Positions 20,641-30,456 of a DNA stretch of 34,113 nucleotides are shown in pieces (within the stretch, counting starts at the first letter, position 1; the number at the start of each line of letters is the position of its first letter). Origin of the DNA: Coprinopsis marcescibilis. Lineage: Eukaryota; Basidiomycota; Agaricomycetes; Agaricales; Psathyrellaceae. Below the pieces are notes generated by a model that saw only the letters and a program-made list of their open reading frames with translations, was not told where the DNA came from and searched no databases. Position numbers and translations under genes: made by a program. The stretch lies in NCBI GenBank assembly GCA_004369085.1, contig ML210398.1, positions 1-34,113 on the forward strand, read 5' to 3'.

Positions 20641-21010
20641 CATTAATTACACACTAATTGAGGTTAATATATACCCGCCCTTTCTGACTTGGAGACAAAA
20701 AAAAAATTCGACCAAGACTGCCGCCATGGCTAGTCTCTGTTTCATCGAGCCTGCAGGAAGTGCGGGCAGTGTGGCAATCGAGAACTGGAGCATAGCCAGC
20801 ACCGACGAGACCGGGATAGCGCACAAGTGAGCGAGCGAGACCAGCAACTCACCTTGACCGGCAGTAGAGAGGCAGTGCAAAGAGGCAACGCTCAATGTTG
20901 CCACCTAGTGGAGCGTCACTGCAAAGAAACCACGGGTATCGGTCAGTAACGAGATTTTTCTGAGTTTACATTCACTTACTTTGTCTGTTTAGACATCAAT
21001 GGGGCACAGT

Positions 21011-22550
21011 TCAACGGGGTAGGGAGGCCTTGGGCAGGTGTACACCTCCTGCAATCGCGGTGCGTGCGTCGTTCACATGCACTGAACAACCAAATGACTT
21101 ACTTGGCTTATAGGCTCGGCTCTCGGGGCCAGAGACGCGTAGATTCAAGAGCACGATGGGGGATTGGGGATACATTGCTGTTGGACGTGCCGGAGGTAGT
21201 AATCGTCGGCACAGTTGCGATACATTTCGCCAACTGGTGAGATCGGTGAGTACGATGGCTTTCAAAAGGTCGGCACTGACTCACCTTGTTAAGGTAGCTT
21301 CGACAGACCAATTGGCAAGACCCCCCACCACTGCCGTACTTCTACATCTGGCGGAGTGCAAGCTATGGATCTGTCGTTGTGAGGCATTGAGGCGGGGGCG
21401 CGCGTTCTATTGAAGGGTGAGTTCAGTGTCAGTAGGATGTGAAGCAGCGACTTACATTATAGCACCAGGGACTGTCGGGTTCCAGCTGGTCAGACAGTTG
21501 TGGGCGCAGCTGGAATAAATTGCGCCTACTGTGTGGGATTGGTGAGTACCGCGTCTTTCTGGGGGTTGTATGTCAACTCACCTCGAGCTCCAGATTCGTC
21601 TGGACCAGACCGCCCCCCACAACTGCCACAAAGCCATGCTGCACTGGCACAGCAGGCTATCGTTCTCGCCGGACTCGGGATGCAGCGACCCTTGATGCTG
21701 CCATACGTCCTGGGACAACAGAAGACAGTAAGCAGCGCATTCGAAAAACAGCAGCTACTTACCCTTGTTGTTAGTAGTGGGCGTACACGACTTGCTGAGG
21801 TGGTAGCTGAGGACCCTGGATACATTTCGCCGACTGGTGGGAGATGTAAGTCGGAGGTATCTCGAGTTGTGGTGTACTCACTTACCTGAGTGCAATAGCG
21901 TCGAGGCCCAGAGTGACGAGACAGTACAAATACGTCGTCGTCGTCATCGTTTGAGTCGGGGTCATAGAAGTGGGCAAGTCGGGGTATCTGTGTGTCCGGG
22001 ATGGGTGGTAGTCCTGGGCCTGTGGTGAGTGAGGCGTCTGCAGTCCAAAAAAGCATCAACTCACCTGGCTCGTAGGGAGTCGTTCGTTCATATTAAGCTG
22101 TCCAGGCAGCTCTTCCCCATGCACGCCCTTGACCTCACCTTCCGTGAGCTCCTTAATCGTGCGCGTCGGTGTATTGTACCTCCTCGTCTGCTCCCACATC
22201 TGCCTCCGATACACCACGCTGAACGTCGGCTTGAGATTGCACTCGTGCTTGATGCGGCCTGTGAGGATTGTCATGGGTGCCCTCGCGTTGTGCTGGTGCT
22301 GTGCATAGGCGGATGACAGCAAGGACGGGTTGTTGGGGTTTGCAGAGAGGCGGAGGAGAATGTTGGATCCTTGGGCCGCTCGGCGATAACGATCTGGTTT
22401 TCGACTTTCTCGTTGACCATATCGAGCTCGTAGATGTCGGGTTCGCTGCCGAGTGTGGGGGTGGTGCTGCTCGGGTCGAATTTCGGCCAGTTCTTGATGT
22501 GCGGGTGCACGAAGGAGGGGTCGTTGGGGTTGTACGGCGGTGCTACTTGC
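21011..22550 (-). CDS. Intron-rich chimeric gene with a TFIIF-beta-like segment (possibly degenerate)
   Basis: The first recognisable exon (about 22550-22065) reads PPYNPNDPSFVHP, then EPDIYELDMVNEKVENQIVI, then, after a one-base shift near 22370, ILTGRIKHECNLKP and a YRRQM motif. This resembles the N-terminal dimerisation part of the TFIIF beta subunit (RNA polymerase II initiation); the C-terminal winged helix is missing. It joins in phase to further short exons: 22019-21886, 21833-21763, 21709-21582, 21528-21456, 21406-21285, 21233-21103 and 21048-21011 (stop). Donors are all GTRAGT with CTNAC-like branch sites. Exons 21709 to 21011 stay in one frame, but the 21763/21709 junction is one base out unless a later acceptor (CATCAAG) is used. 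Three exons start with a related S-R/W-R-N motif. The 5' start was not found. Either an expressed chimera or decaying captured sequence. Confidence 0.5.
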
Positions 22551-23344
22551 GTCTATGGTTGTGTTGGTTGTGTGTTCGACCTGCTTGCAGGGTGACCGAA
22601 AAGAGCTGGGTTGGGGAACGGGCTGGGGAGTTCAGGGTGTGTCGGTGGGGTTTGCGTAGGCTTCGCCTGGCCTGTATACATCCAGGTAGGTGAGTACACA
22701 ACGTGTGGGATTCGTGCAACGACTTACCTGGAGGTTCAAGATCGTTGGTGGGACCCCAGAAGGCTACCAGAGAGGCTGGGATAGGGAAGTGCAGAGGTTG
22801 GGCGCAGGGCTGTGCGACGGGAGATGGATGGACTGGTTGGTGTAAGTGCGCCGTTTCGCACTATCCTAACCCTAGTCCGCTGTAGTTTGACTCTAACACG
22901 ATGTAAATGTCGTGAATTCCGCAATAAACCGGTTCAGAATTGACGTACCTAGCTCCGAAATTGACCAAATGCGCCGCAGCGAGTTGAAAGTCGTGAGTGG
23001 TGGTGGTGGGCAGAGAGAAAAACCGTTGTGCTTACGTCACTAAAATTCGAATGAAATCGACCATACAGAGTTATAACGACGTCATCGTCAATGGAACTCT
23101 GAAGCCATGGTTGTAATTCCCAAGGATCGCAGGCATTATTTGTTTGCTTACAAGTGCCCGAGTTTGAAATAAACGCTAGATGCCAGAATAAAGCCAAAGA
23201 GTATCATTTTTTCTGACCCAAATGTAGACAAAGCCTAGTGATACCATATACATGTTGTACTGTCTTGTAAACGTTGTGGTTGTATGTGAGGTAGAAATAG
23301 AGGTGGATATACAGATACAGCATCCCCCACCAGTGACCAAGCTA

Positions 23345-25211
23345 CTAAGTTCGCTTACCCCTGCGCCTCTTCGCTCCTCCTGATCCAATGGGTTTGCTGC
23401 CAGTTGCCGCCGCATTACCCGAATCTTCGCGAGGGGCCGTGTTAGCAGATCGTGTCTGCCTTCGAGCTGGCTGAGTGGCTGGGGCTTGCAAGGTCGAGCC
23501 CGACTCCTGAGCAATGGTCAAGTTGACAGGTGCAGGGGGTGCTGGGGTCTGGATGAGGGAGGCAACCGGCGCCTGTTGACGAACGGATGCAGGCGAAGGT
23601 GACCGGACGGGATGGCGATTAAAAGAGACTGGGTTGGTGATGCTAGTAGCTTGAGAGTTGCCCCGTGCCTCCGGCTGGATGTGCTCGTCGTCTTCGGTAT
23701 CTGGAGACTCCTCGGCATTGGCATTGGCATTGGCATTGGCATTGGCATCCTCATCCTCGTTAGATTGAAGATTCACCGCAGCGAGGCCTTGCATGATGAG
23801 TTCTTCGCCCTCCGAGTCATTGTCGGCTCCTTGAGAAGGTTGTGCAGGTGCATTAACGGCCGTGGGGGAAATGGTAGAGGTGGGGAACAACATGCGATCC
23901 CAGTGAGAGATGATGTGCTGAGTTCCGGGAGTGTGCCAACTGAGCTGCAAAAGTCGGCTGCACCTGTCGTGGTCCTTGATGTAGGAGATCTTTGATTCTC
24001 CTCCAACTCCTGTGCCATTGAACTCGGTGTCAGGGGAGAGACAGAAGCGAAGCTGAAAGGATAACGCCGGATTAGGTAACAGGTTAGGTGCCGAAATCTG
24101 AGTGGACACGTACCATGGTGGCGGTAGTGCTCACAAGCCCGGCTGTGGTCGAGAGGTTGGAAACAGAGCTGAGTGTGTTTGTGGAGCGGAATGAGAGCGC
24201 GTCAGCAGGAGCATCGGCGCTCTGTGCCGCCGAAAGACCGTAGAGAAGTCCGCGAGAGACCTTACATCCGAAAATGAGTATTTATATTCTCTTCTGGTTG
24301 ATAAAAGAGTTATAACATACCTGGATCATTCTGGGGCTGCAGAAGCGATCCTCTGGGAGGTCTGACTCGTTGGCGTTGAGAACGGGGGGATACCTTGGCC
24401 AACGAGGATTGCTGTCAGCAGCATAGCCCATGAGAGCACGGATGCGTTCATTGTCCAAGCGAGACCTCGACTCGGATGCTTTGAACACGCCTGCTGGTAT
24501 GGTAGACTCATCTTCGAAGAGGAAGGGAACCACCTGGCGCGCTCGCTTGACCATGTGACCGCGGTGGATACTAAGGTGCTCCCTGAACTGGCAATGAGGA
24601 GGATGTTTGTCAATGATCAACGAGGAGATGATATTAAAGGGCTCACCTTCAGTTCATAAACATCATGACCAGACGATACAAACTCGTGATCATCCTCACA
24701 AACCGCGGCATAGAGATCGGCAGCCTGACGCTGCTCCAATGAGACTCCATCGGCATACCTCTCTGGCGAGTCGAATTTGGAGAAGGATTCAGACGGCTTA
24801 GGCATTCCAAACACGCCGGGGAGGAGGAAGGGTGAGAATAAATAACAATAGATGAACGATGCCTTCTTTGCAGAGGCATCAATGTGGGCGAGCAGGGCAG
24901 CAGCCTCAGTTTCGGAGGCAGAAACATCAGCAGACTGCTGGTCCGTCGATGGCATCTGAGAACCGCGGCCGGGCTTCCGCTTGCGACTCTGAGTCGCAAG
25001 CTTCAGCTCAAGATTCGCGTTACGGGTCTCGAGCCGTGCAACGTCCAGTTCGAGCTCTTGGATGCGCGAATGGAGGCGAAGAAGAACCTAAAGTATATGG
25101 GATGTTATTAGAGCTGGTAAAGACGTGTTAAGCTGACAATGGTGCACTCACACTGTCATCCAAAGCGGTGCTTGCAGTAGAAATGGACGAAGCGGTGGAC
25201 ACGGTAGACAT
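23345..25211 (-). CDS. Transposon-borne accessory protein, coiled coil plus low-complexity tail
   Basis: Five exons: 25211-25152, 25087-24647, 24587-24321, 24260-24114 and 24052-23345; 1623 nt, 540 residues. All introns are GT-AG and all junctions phase 0. Starts MSTVSTASSISTAS, then a leucine-rich coiled coil (VLLRLHSRIQELELDVARLE), a basic patch (RKRKPGRG), a globular middle (FREHLSIHRGHMVKRARQVV, LLYGLSAAQ, LRFCLSPDTEF, WDRMLFP), and from about residue 360 an acidic then Pro/Ser/Ala/Gln-rich tail with an (Ala-Asn)n run, ending in a nuclear-localisation-like KRRRGKR. The LLYGLS...LSPDTEF arrangement resembles an uncharacterised agaricomycete family I would compare with DUF6698; that name is a suggestion. 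The gene is intact and lies between the TIRs behind the transposase, so it travels with the element. A DNA-binding or regulatory helper role is inference. Confidence 0.85.
23714..23748 (+). repeat. (GGCATT)n hexanucleotide repeat in the accessory gene
   Basis: Five perfect GGCATT copies plus a partial one, encoding the alternating Asn-Ala run of the accessory protein on the minus strand. The unit keeps frame, so copy number can vary without breaking the gene. Confidence 0.9.
24979..25001. repeat. 23-bp palindrome in the accessory gene
   Basis: Perfect 11-bp arms (GCTTGCGACTC and its complement) around one central base, within the codons for the basic patch after the coiled coil. Confidence 0.8.
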
Positions 25212-25818
25212 AATTGAAAGGAGAACTGGTTGAGCTGTTACAGTGAAGCGATAGAGTAGGAATGAGTGGTCGAATGGGTTCAAGTGGGCAGAGAACATTG
25301 CCTTTTATTGTCGGAGAATTTGTCGCTTTTCTAACTTCTAAGCTCCGAGTCCCGATGAGCTTGGGGCATTGTCTACAGTGTCTTTATTCAACCTACTAAG
25401 TAGGGACCGCTTAATGCCTCGTTCCTGCTCTTTGAAATTTGCCTCCTATCGAACCTTTGAAAAAGGTCTATTTATGAGCTAGCAGGCAGGGTCGATGGCC
25501 AAGATTCAGGCGTAATATCCATGATCCTAGACTGCGCCATGGGCGCCTATTCTCAATGTGTGTACCACGCGTTAAGGGTTGCAAAAATGGGGTGCGCATC
25601 ATTCCTTAATAACTGCAAATGTACGCTAATACCTCGCTAATCTTTGTACCCTCTTGATAGGGTATGCACGTGTCCACAAGACACGTACAAAAGTCACAAG
25701 TCTTTTCAATGTGATTCTGCCTCATGGCCACAGAGAACTCTGGATAACCCAGGGTCATCCCACTGGGAGCAAAGTTTATATTGTATGGTAGGACAAATAC
25801 CTTCCGAGAGACACAATT
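25212..25818. other. Spacer between accessory gene and transposase
   Basis: About 0.6 kb inside the element. Contains the accessory gene's promoter side and the transposase 3' flank; no gene recognised. Confidence 0.5.
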
Positions 25819-28800
25819 TTAAAATGGAAGCCGTGTTAATCGTAATTGCTTCTGCGACACGAGCTTTCTGTGACGGAGCCAGAAGTCTGGGTCCAGCGCA
25901 TCCATGACCACATACTCATCGCCGTAGGGACAACTTGGATCTTTGACCAAGACCGCCCCCCGTACGATGGCATGGATACTTACAACAGTAGCGATATTCT
26001 GTCCCCTCCGCATCCTGACACGTGTAAGCCGCAGGTGCTTGTCCGAAAGGCGATCGGCTATTGAGTCGGCTGTGGCTGGATTCTTGTCGCACGGAATAGC
26101 AACGGCAATAAGGTGGGTGGTTCCATTGATCTCGATGCCAGCTATACAGGCAAGCTGTGCGAACCAGAACTCCTGAGGCGTGTACTGAAGCAGAGCAAAG
26201 TCGTATCGAGATGTCCCAAAGAAGCTGCGATTTGTGCGAAGATAGTCGCTCTGAACTGAGAGGTCTTCGCAGGAGGTGTATGATATCTTGGTGTACCGAT
26301 ATATCGTAATCTAACCCAAGATTCACATCTAAATTAGCCATGGATCGATGATGCAGCAAGTCCTAAAGATAGCTCACCGGTGAGTCCAAAGGGATTTCAC
26401 ATTCGTGTCCTAGCTCCTCACAGATGAGTGCGTTCACTTTTTGGGCAATCGTCTCTGGTGTTTCTGAGTCTCCAAGATGTTCAATGCAGAAGGAAAGGAG
26501 GTCAGACAGTGTATGCTGGCCTTCGGCTGGCGATCCTACAGAAGCCTGACTTGTCCCGATTGTTCTAGGGGGCTTATTCCTGCGAGTGGGTGGTGGATTC
26601 TTGTGCAGAATATCCAGGTCGTCGTATGCTTCCCACTCGTCGACGTTGTTCACAAGTGACGGTGAGTTTAGAACCGTCCACCGATCGAGTTCGTTCAGCC
26701 CACTTCGGATGGTTGAGCAGATGATGTCGTCGTGTTCTAGCTTCATTATCTGGAACTCGGTCGCATAAGGGGTCTTGAAATTGATGTTCATGCGACAAAA
26801 CTCTTACCTGAGGGTCGGTATTGCGGAAGTTTGTCTGGAGTTGGTACATATCCTTATACTTTCCATGCTTGTGCTCGTTTGGCTTAGTATTACCATTTCG
26901 CGTAACACCCTTTCGAATTATGTCCATGACCATATGGACCTGGGTGTGCAGCTTGGGGAAAATCCAGCCTTTATCAGACCCCCCATGCTTGATGTATGCC
27001 TTGATTCATGATACCGACACCGATTATTGAGCCTCCGAATTGGACAAGAATTTCTCGCAGGCACGCACCTTTAAAAGCTGTTCGAATAAACGAAGCTCGT
27101 TTTCGGCGCCTTTGATTGTCTCTTCTGTGTGGCAGAGAAGTGATGCATACATATCAAGCATTAGGTAGCTCCTGACGAGTTTCAGCAGGAGGAACCCCGG
27201 ACTTTTTCGGTCACTGTTAAACAGTGTGTGCGTTGCATAGACTAAAACCTGTATAATGTTTTTGGCGGGATGATTAAGAGAATTGTGATTATGCACAGTC
27301 ATGGCAAGTACCTTTGACAGGTCCTCAAACTTACGACCATCGCTGAACTCTTTCATCTTCGCAAGGTTATTGAAATGTGTTAACTCCCGCCATCGTGGGA
27401 ATTTGTCTAATCTATGACCGCGAGTATTGCATTGAAGGTAAGTCGGAGTTGTTTCTACGAACCCAATTTAAAGGGACTCACTCAGCATCTACTCTTGATT
27501 CGAGTTTATTTGCCTCTACCAAACGAATGAATTCGCCAAGAAGATGGTTGCCAAACAGGCCAAGATGGTAGGCATGAAGTCGATCCCACGAGATGATGTC
27601 GTATACATTCGTGTATCCGATCTTCCAGAATACGTTCTGGGAAGTGTAACGCATCAGGTTCACACTTGCAGCACCGGCCATGCATCACTACACCATACCT
27701 CGATGTCTCGCAGTCCCACTTTCATGAGGATCTCATTTTTCGCTTCGAGGGTTTGACACATCTGTGCTTCTTCGTACACCCTTTTCATCTCCTCTGTGGT
27801 CCGAAGGGGGTACGTCTTGGAGAGCTGATTCAGCTCATCGCCTGGTACCAGGCAGATAGGGCATGGACATTTGCTGTTTGTGCCTCGTATCGCGGCCATC
27901 ACACATCTATTCATTGTCAGATAATAGGAGAAATTGCTGGGGTAGATGGACGTACTGTTCTTCGTAGTCAGCAGAGAGTATCATCACAAGAGGAAAAACA
28001 CGGCGCTTTATGCCGTCTCCGCATTGGAAGAAGTACCCAGTTTTCGAGTAATCAACTATGGATTCTAAAATTCTCTCGAATCCTTCGTGCCACACGACTC
28101 TCTTAAAATCGGCAAATTTTCGTGTGCCCGTTTTGTCGGCGTCCTCAGGGACCTTAGATTTATTAGCTTAGCAGCAAAGTAAACAGAAAACGATACTCAC
28201 AACTGGAAGCCACCCGACTAATCGCCCACCTGCAATTCCCTCGCCATTTCGCACCTCTGCAGGCAAGTTACCACACCGTGCGTACACAGGATAACCCTTC
28301 TTGGTGCCGAATGAAGAGAGACGTGTCTTATCTGCATACAGAATGATGCAGAATGGCACGCCACCTTCAGGTAGCTTTGACTGAGTTTCGTTAGTAAATG
28401 CCCTGGTAGACTGGTCACACACAGTGAGAGAGATAATCACCTGCATCTCCCACCAGGACTCAGCTGTCCAGGGTTCAGTGTACATCCGTGTTGTGGTGCC
28501 GTCTGAATTCTCGCGATAAACTTGCTGGGCATTCCACTCAAATTGGGAAACAATAGCGCGATCCTGGAGAAGTTCCTTTGCCCAGTCCCAGATTGGTCGT
28601 GTCCAGACGTTGAATTCGACGTTGTCGTTCTTGTACGGGACAACGTAGGATGTTTTCAATAGCTGGTAATTGTCATCAAGATATTTAACGTAGAAGTACA
28701 CACATCAAAGTAGAGAGATTGTGACATACACCCTTTCCAGCACTCGCCCGTGCAACTGTCCAAATGTTCTCTAAGTCCTGGGAGTCTTCAATGGTAAAAG

Positions 28801-29678
28801 AGCCGGGTTTCTCGATTGCCTCCCTGATTAGAGTGAGGAGACGAGCTTTCTGAGGTTGATTGAGGTTGTTGTCCTGCATGAATGATGCGAGCTCAAAGTC
28901 AAGCCGTGTTCGAAATGGCCGCCACGGCTCAGGGTTGGGAGGAAGGTCGTTAGAGGTAGGGATGCGATCCAAATACTCGTCTGAGGTTATGACTTCGGGT
29001 TGCAATCGACTTCTAGGGTGATATTCAATTCGGATTTTGTCTTCTTCACCCCAGGCATTGTTGTCCCCCTCTGAGCCGTGTTCCCCAGTCTCGTCATCTG
29101 TGCCGTCCGTCTCCTCTGCTAAGCAGCAGTCAGAACCAATTGTGAACGACTGTAGCAACATCAATGACTCACCCACTCCAGAACCTCCGACCATTTCAAC
29201 ATCCTGGACCCTGTCTTCGTGCAATGGTTCCGGAGTCTGCTGAGGGACCTGGTCAAGGACGGTGTCGTTACCTGCGGGGTCTGGCAATTCAGGTAAAGGT
29301 GTATCAACCGATGAGCTTGGTGTGCGGCTAATGGGTGGTCCAGGGCGACGTAGACCGGCTGTAATGATAATAAAAGATGGTGAGCCTCGATGTCATTTAA
29401 TACCTTTGATCAACTGACCAAGTGGGTTGTATCGGTTATGAGCAGCACCTCTGGATTTCCGAGGGTCCCGAATGGCACCCCCAGCTGGTATGGATGGGCC
29501 TCGATAACACCCATGATTCAGAGCCAATGACGAGAAAACCTGTGGGAATCAACTTACCGGCACCTGAGAGAAGCGCCTGTTCCATGCTGAATTTCCGCCC
29601 GCACGCACGGCTATGGTTCTTGATACCACTTTTGAAAAACTCATCTTTGCAGAACTCGCATATCACTTTGGTAGACAT
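25819..29678 (-). CDS. Plavaka-type transposase, many exons, nearly intact
   Basis: Starts MSTKVICEFCKDEFFKSG and carries a C2HC zinc finger (CEFC then HSRAC). After a disordered acidic section come, in order: the conserved N-terminal region (WRPFRTRLDFELASFM, about 28920), WTRPIWDWAKELL (28600), the hallmark GGVPFCIILYADKTRLSSFG with GYPVYARCGNLPAEVRNG and GGRLVGWLPVV (28370-28200), FERILESIVDYSKTG (28090-28030), CPCPICLVPGDEL (27870-27840), SWDRLHAYHLGLFGNHLLGE (27600-27530), KGVTRNGNTKPNEHKHG (26910-26860), and C-terminal FFGTSRYDFALLQY with VRGAVLVKDPSC and YVVMDALDPDF to the stop at 25819. These are signature blocks of Plavaka transposases; the Asp in YADKTRLSSF is probably catalytic. 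At least twelve exons. Two junctions, near 28700 and 26795-26830, could not be resolved in frame, so damage there is possible. Confidence 0.85.
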
Positions 29679-29821
29679 AGTGGGACGACGTAGAACGCAG
29701 AACTATGGGTGAATTAGCTTGAATTAGGTACTTTGTGTGAACGATAGATCATGTCCGCACTATCACAATCGGCTTTTGATTATCGCAATCTCGGTGGTAA
29801 TACATGGTCGACTGGCGCTCG

Positions 29822-29904
29822 TTTGATCAAGTACTCACACGCCAGATCAAGAGATGATCAAGCCGAACTTAACCTCGATTTAGGAATTCCTTGGCTTGAT
29901 CTAC
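29822..29904. repeat. Right subterminal GATC-rich repeats
   Basis: TTGATCAAG, CAGATCAAG, TGATCAAGC and CTTGATCTACCC lie close to the right TIR; GATCTACCCA also occurs just inside the left TIR. Confidence 0.5.
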
Positions 29905-29914
29905 CCACGCCTCC

Positions 29915-29941
29915 GATCGGGCAATTAGGAAATTTGCGACA
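29915..29941 (-). repeat. Right terminal inverted repeat
   Basis: The reverse complement starts TGTCGCAAATTTCCTA, then ATT, then GCCCGATC, matching the left end. Confidence 0.9.
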
Positions 29942-29943
29942 CT
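29942..29943 (+). repeat. Target site duplication CT, right copy
   Basis: CT directly outside the right TIR. Two bases could match by chance, but the exon-length match with DLH-A supports it. Confidence 0.75.
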
Positions 29944-30456
29944 GCGCGCGCGATTTAGCGAGCCACGCCATGAGCTCCTCGTTCGATGCGCCTTCGTGCT
30001 TGCTGATCGGGTCGCCGTAGAAGTAGTCGAGGCCCAAAACATGGAAGCCTATTCAACGACGGGAGATGGGTAGGTATGCAGGGCAGTGGGTGCGAGGTAC
30101 GTACCAGCAGCGGCGAAGCCGTCTTGGACGAGCTGGTTGTTGATGTCGAAGGGACTGTACACGTCCGAGAGGAATAGGATCACTTTGGGGGGGCGGGGTG
30201 TGATTGTGATTGGTGGTCCTGGGAGGCCTGGGGACCCTGGAGGTACGGGTGGGGTAACGACGTAGGTGGGGACGTCTGCGAGTGTGATGTTCTTGCCCCG
30301 TGGGGCGGGAGGTGCGAGCAGGTGGTTGGGCTTGTTGATGCAGTCTTTATTTATGTCTGTTGCGAGGATGGGGCTGGTGGAGCGTTTGGGGTTTGGAGAG
30401 GTGGAGGGGAAGGCGAACGCGAGGGGGAGAGCAAGGAGGACGGTGAATAAACGCAT

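Larger units (their letters stand above)
20137..29941 (-). mobile_element. Plavaka-type DNA transposon inserted in DLH-B
   Basis: 9805-bp element bounded by 27-bp terminal inverted repeats (24 of 27 matching; the first 16 bases, TGTCGCAAATTTCCTA, are perfect) and flanked by a CT dinucleotide on both sides (20135-20136 and 29942-29943). It carries, all on the minus strand, a Plavaka-like transposase (25819-29678), a five-exon accessory gene (23345-25211) and a chimeric intron-rich gene (21011 to about 22550). Both ends hold several GATC-containing subterminal repeats. Plavaka elements are a known basidiomycete transposon class related to the KDZ group; the assignment rests on transposase motifs. 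The matching ends, mostly open transposase and clean target suggest a young insertion. Confidence 0.9.
18861..30456 (-). pseudogene. DLH-family gene DLH-B, split by a 9.8-kb transposon in exon 2
   Basis: Paralog of DLH-A with the same eight exons. Exon 1 is 30456-30105. Exon 2 is in two parts, 30048-29942 and 20134-20086, separated by the element at 20137-29941. The remaining exons are 19770-19744, 19676-19617, 19503-19450, 19388-19365, 19244-19101 and 18922-18861. With the element and one CT copy removed, exon 2 is 156 nt, as in DLH-A, and reads through into an ADE-VP-W motif shared by both paralogs. The total would be 292 residues, with signal peptide (about 1-15), GYCFGAPY (Cys181), Asp227 and QHGF with His259; the Gln replaces the usual Glu before His. 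All other splice sites and the reading frame are intact, so the insertion is the only lesion. As it stands the gene cannot give a full product unless the whole element is spliced out or excised. Confidence 0.92.

Noticed and set aside
21011..22550. TFIIIC subunit (Tau95 type) as the source of the KHECNLKP segment
   Set aside because: The YELDMVN...VENQIVI block before it fits the TFIIF beta layout better than a TFIIIC subunit.
20137..29941. TET/JBP oxygenase cargo in the transposon
   Set aside because: Some related basidiomycete KDZ elements carry TET/JBP genes, so I looked for one. The genes here are the transposase, a coiled-coil protein and the TFIIF-beta-like chimera; no HxD dioxygenase pattern was found.
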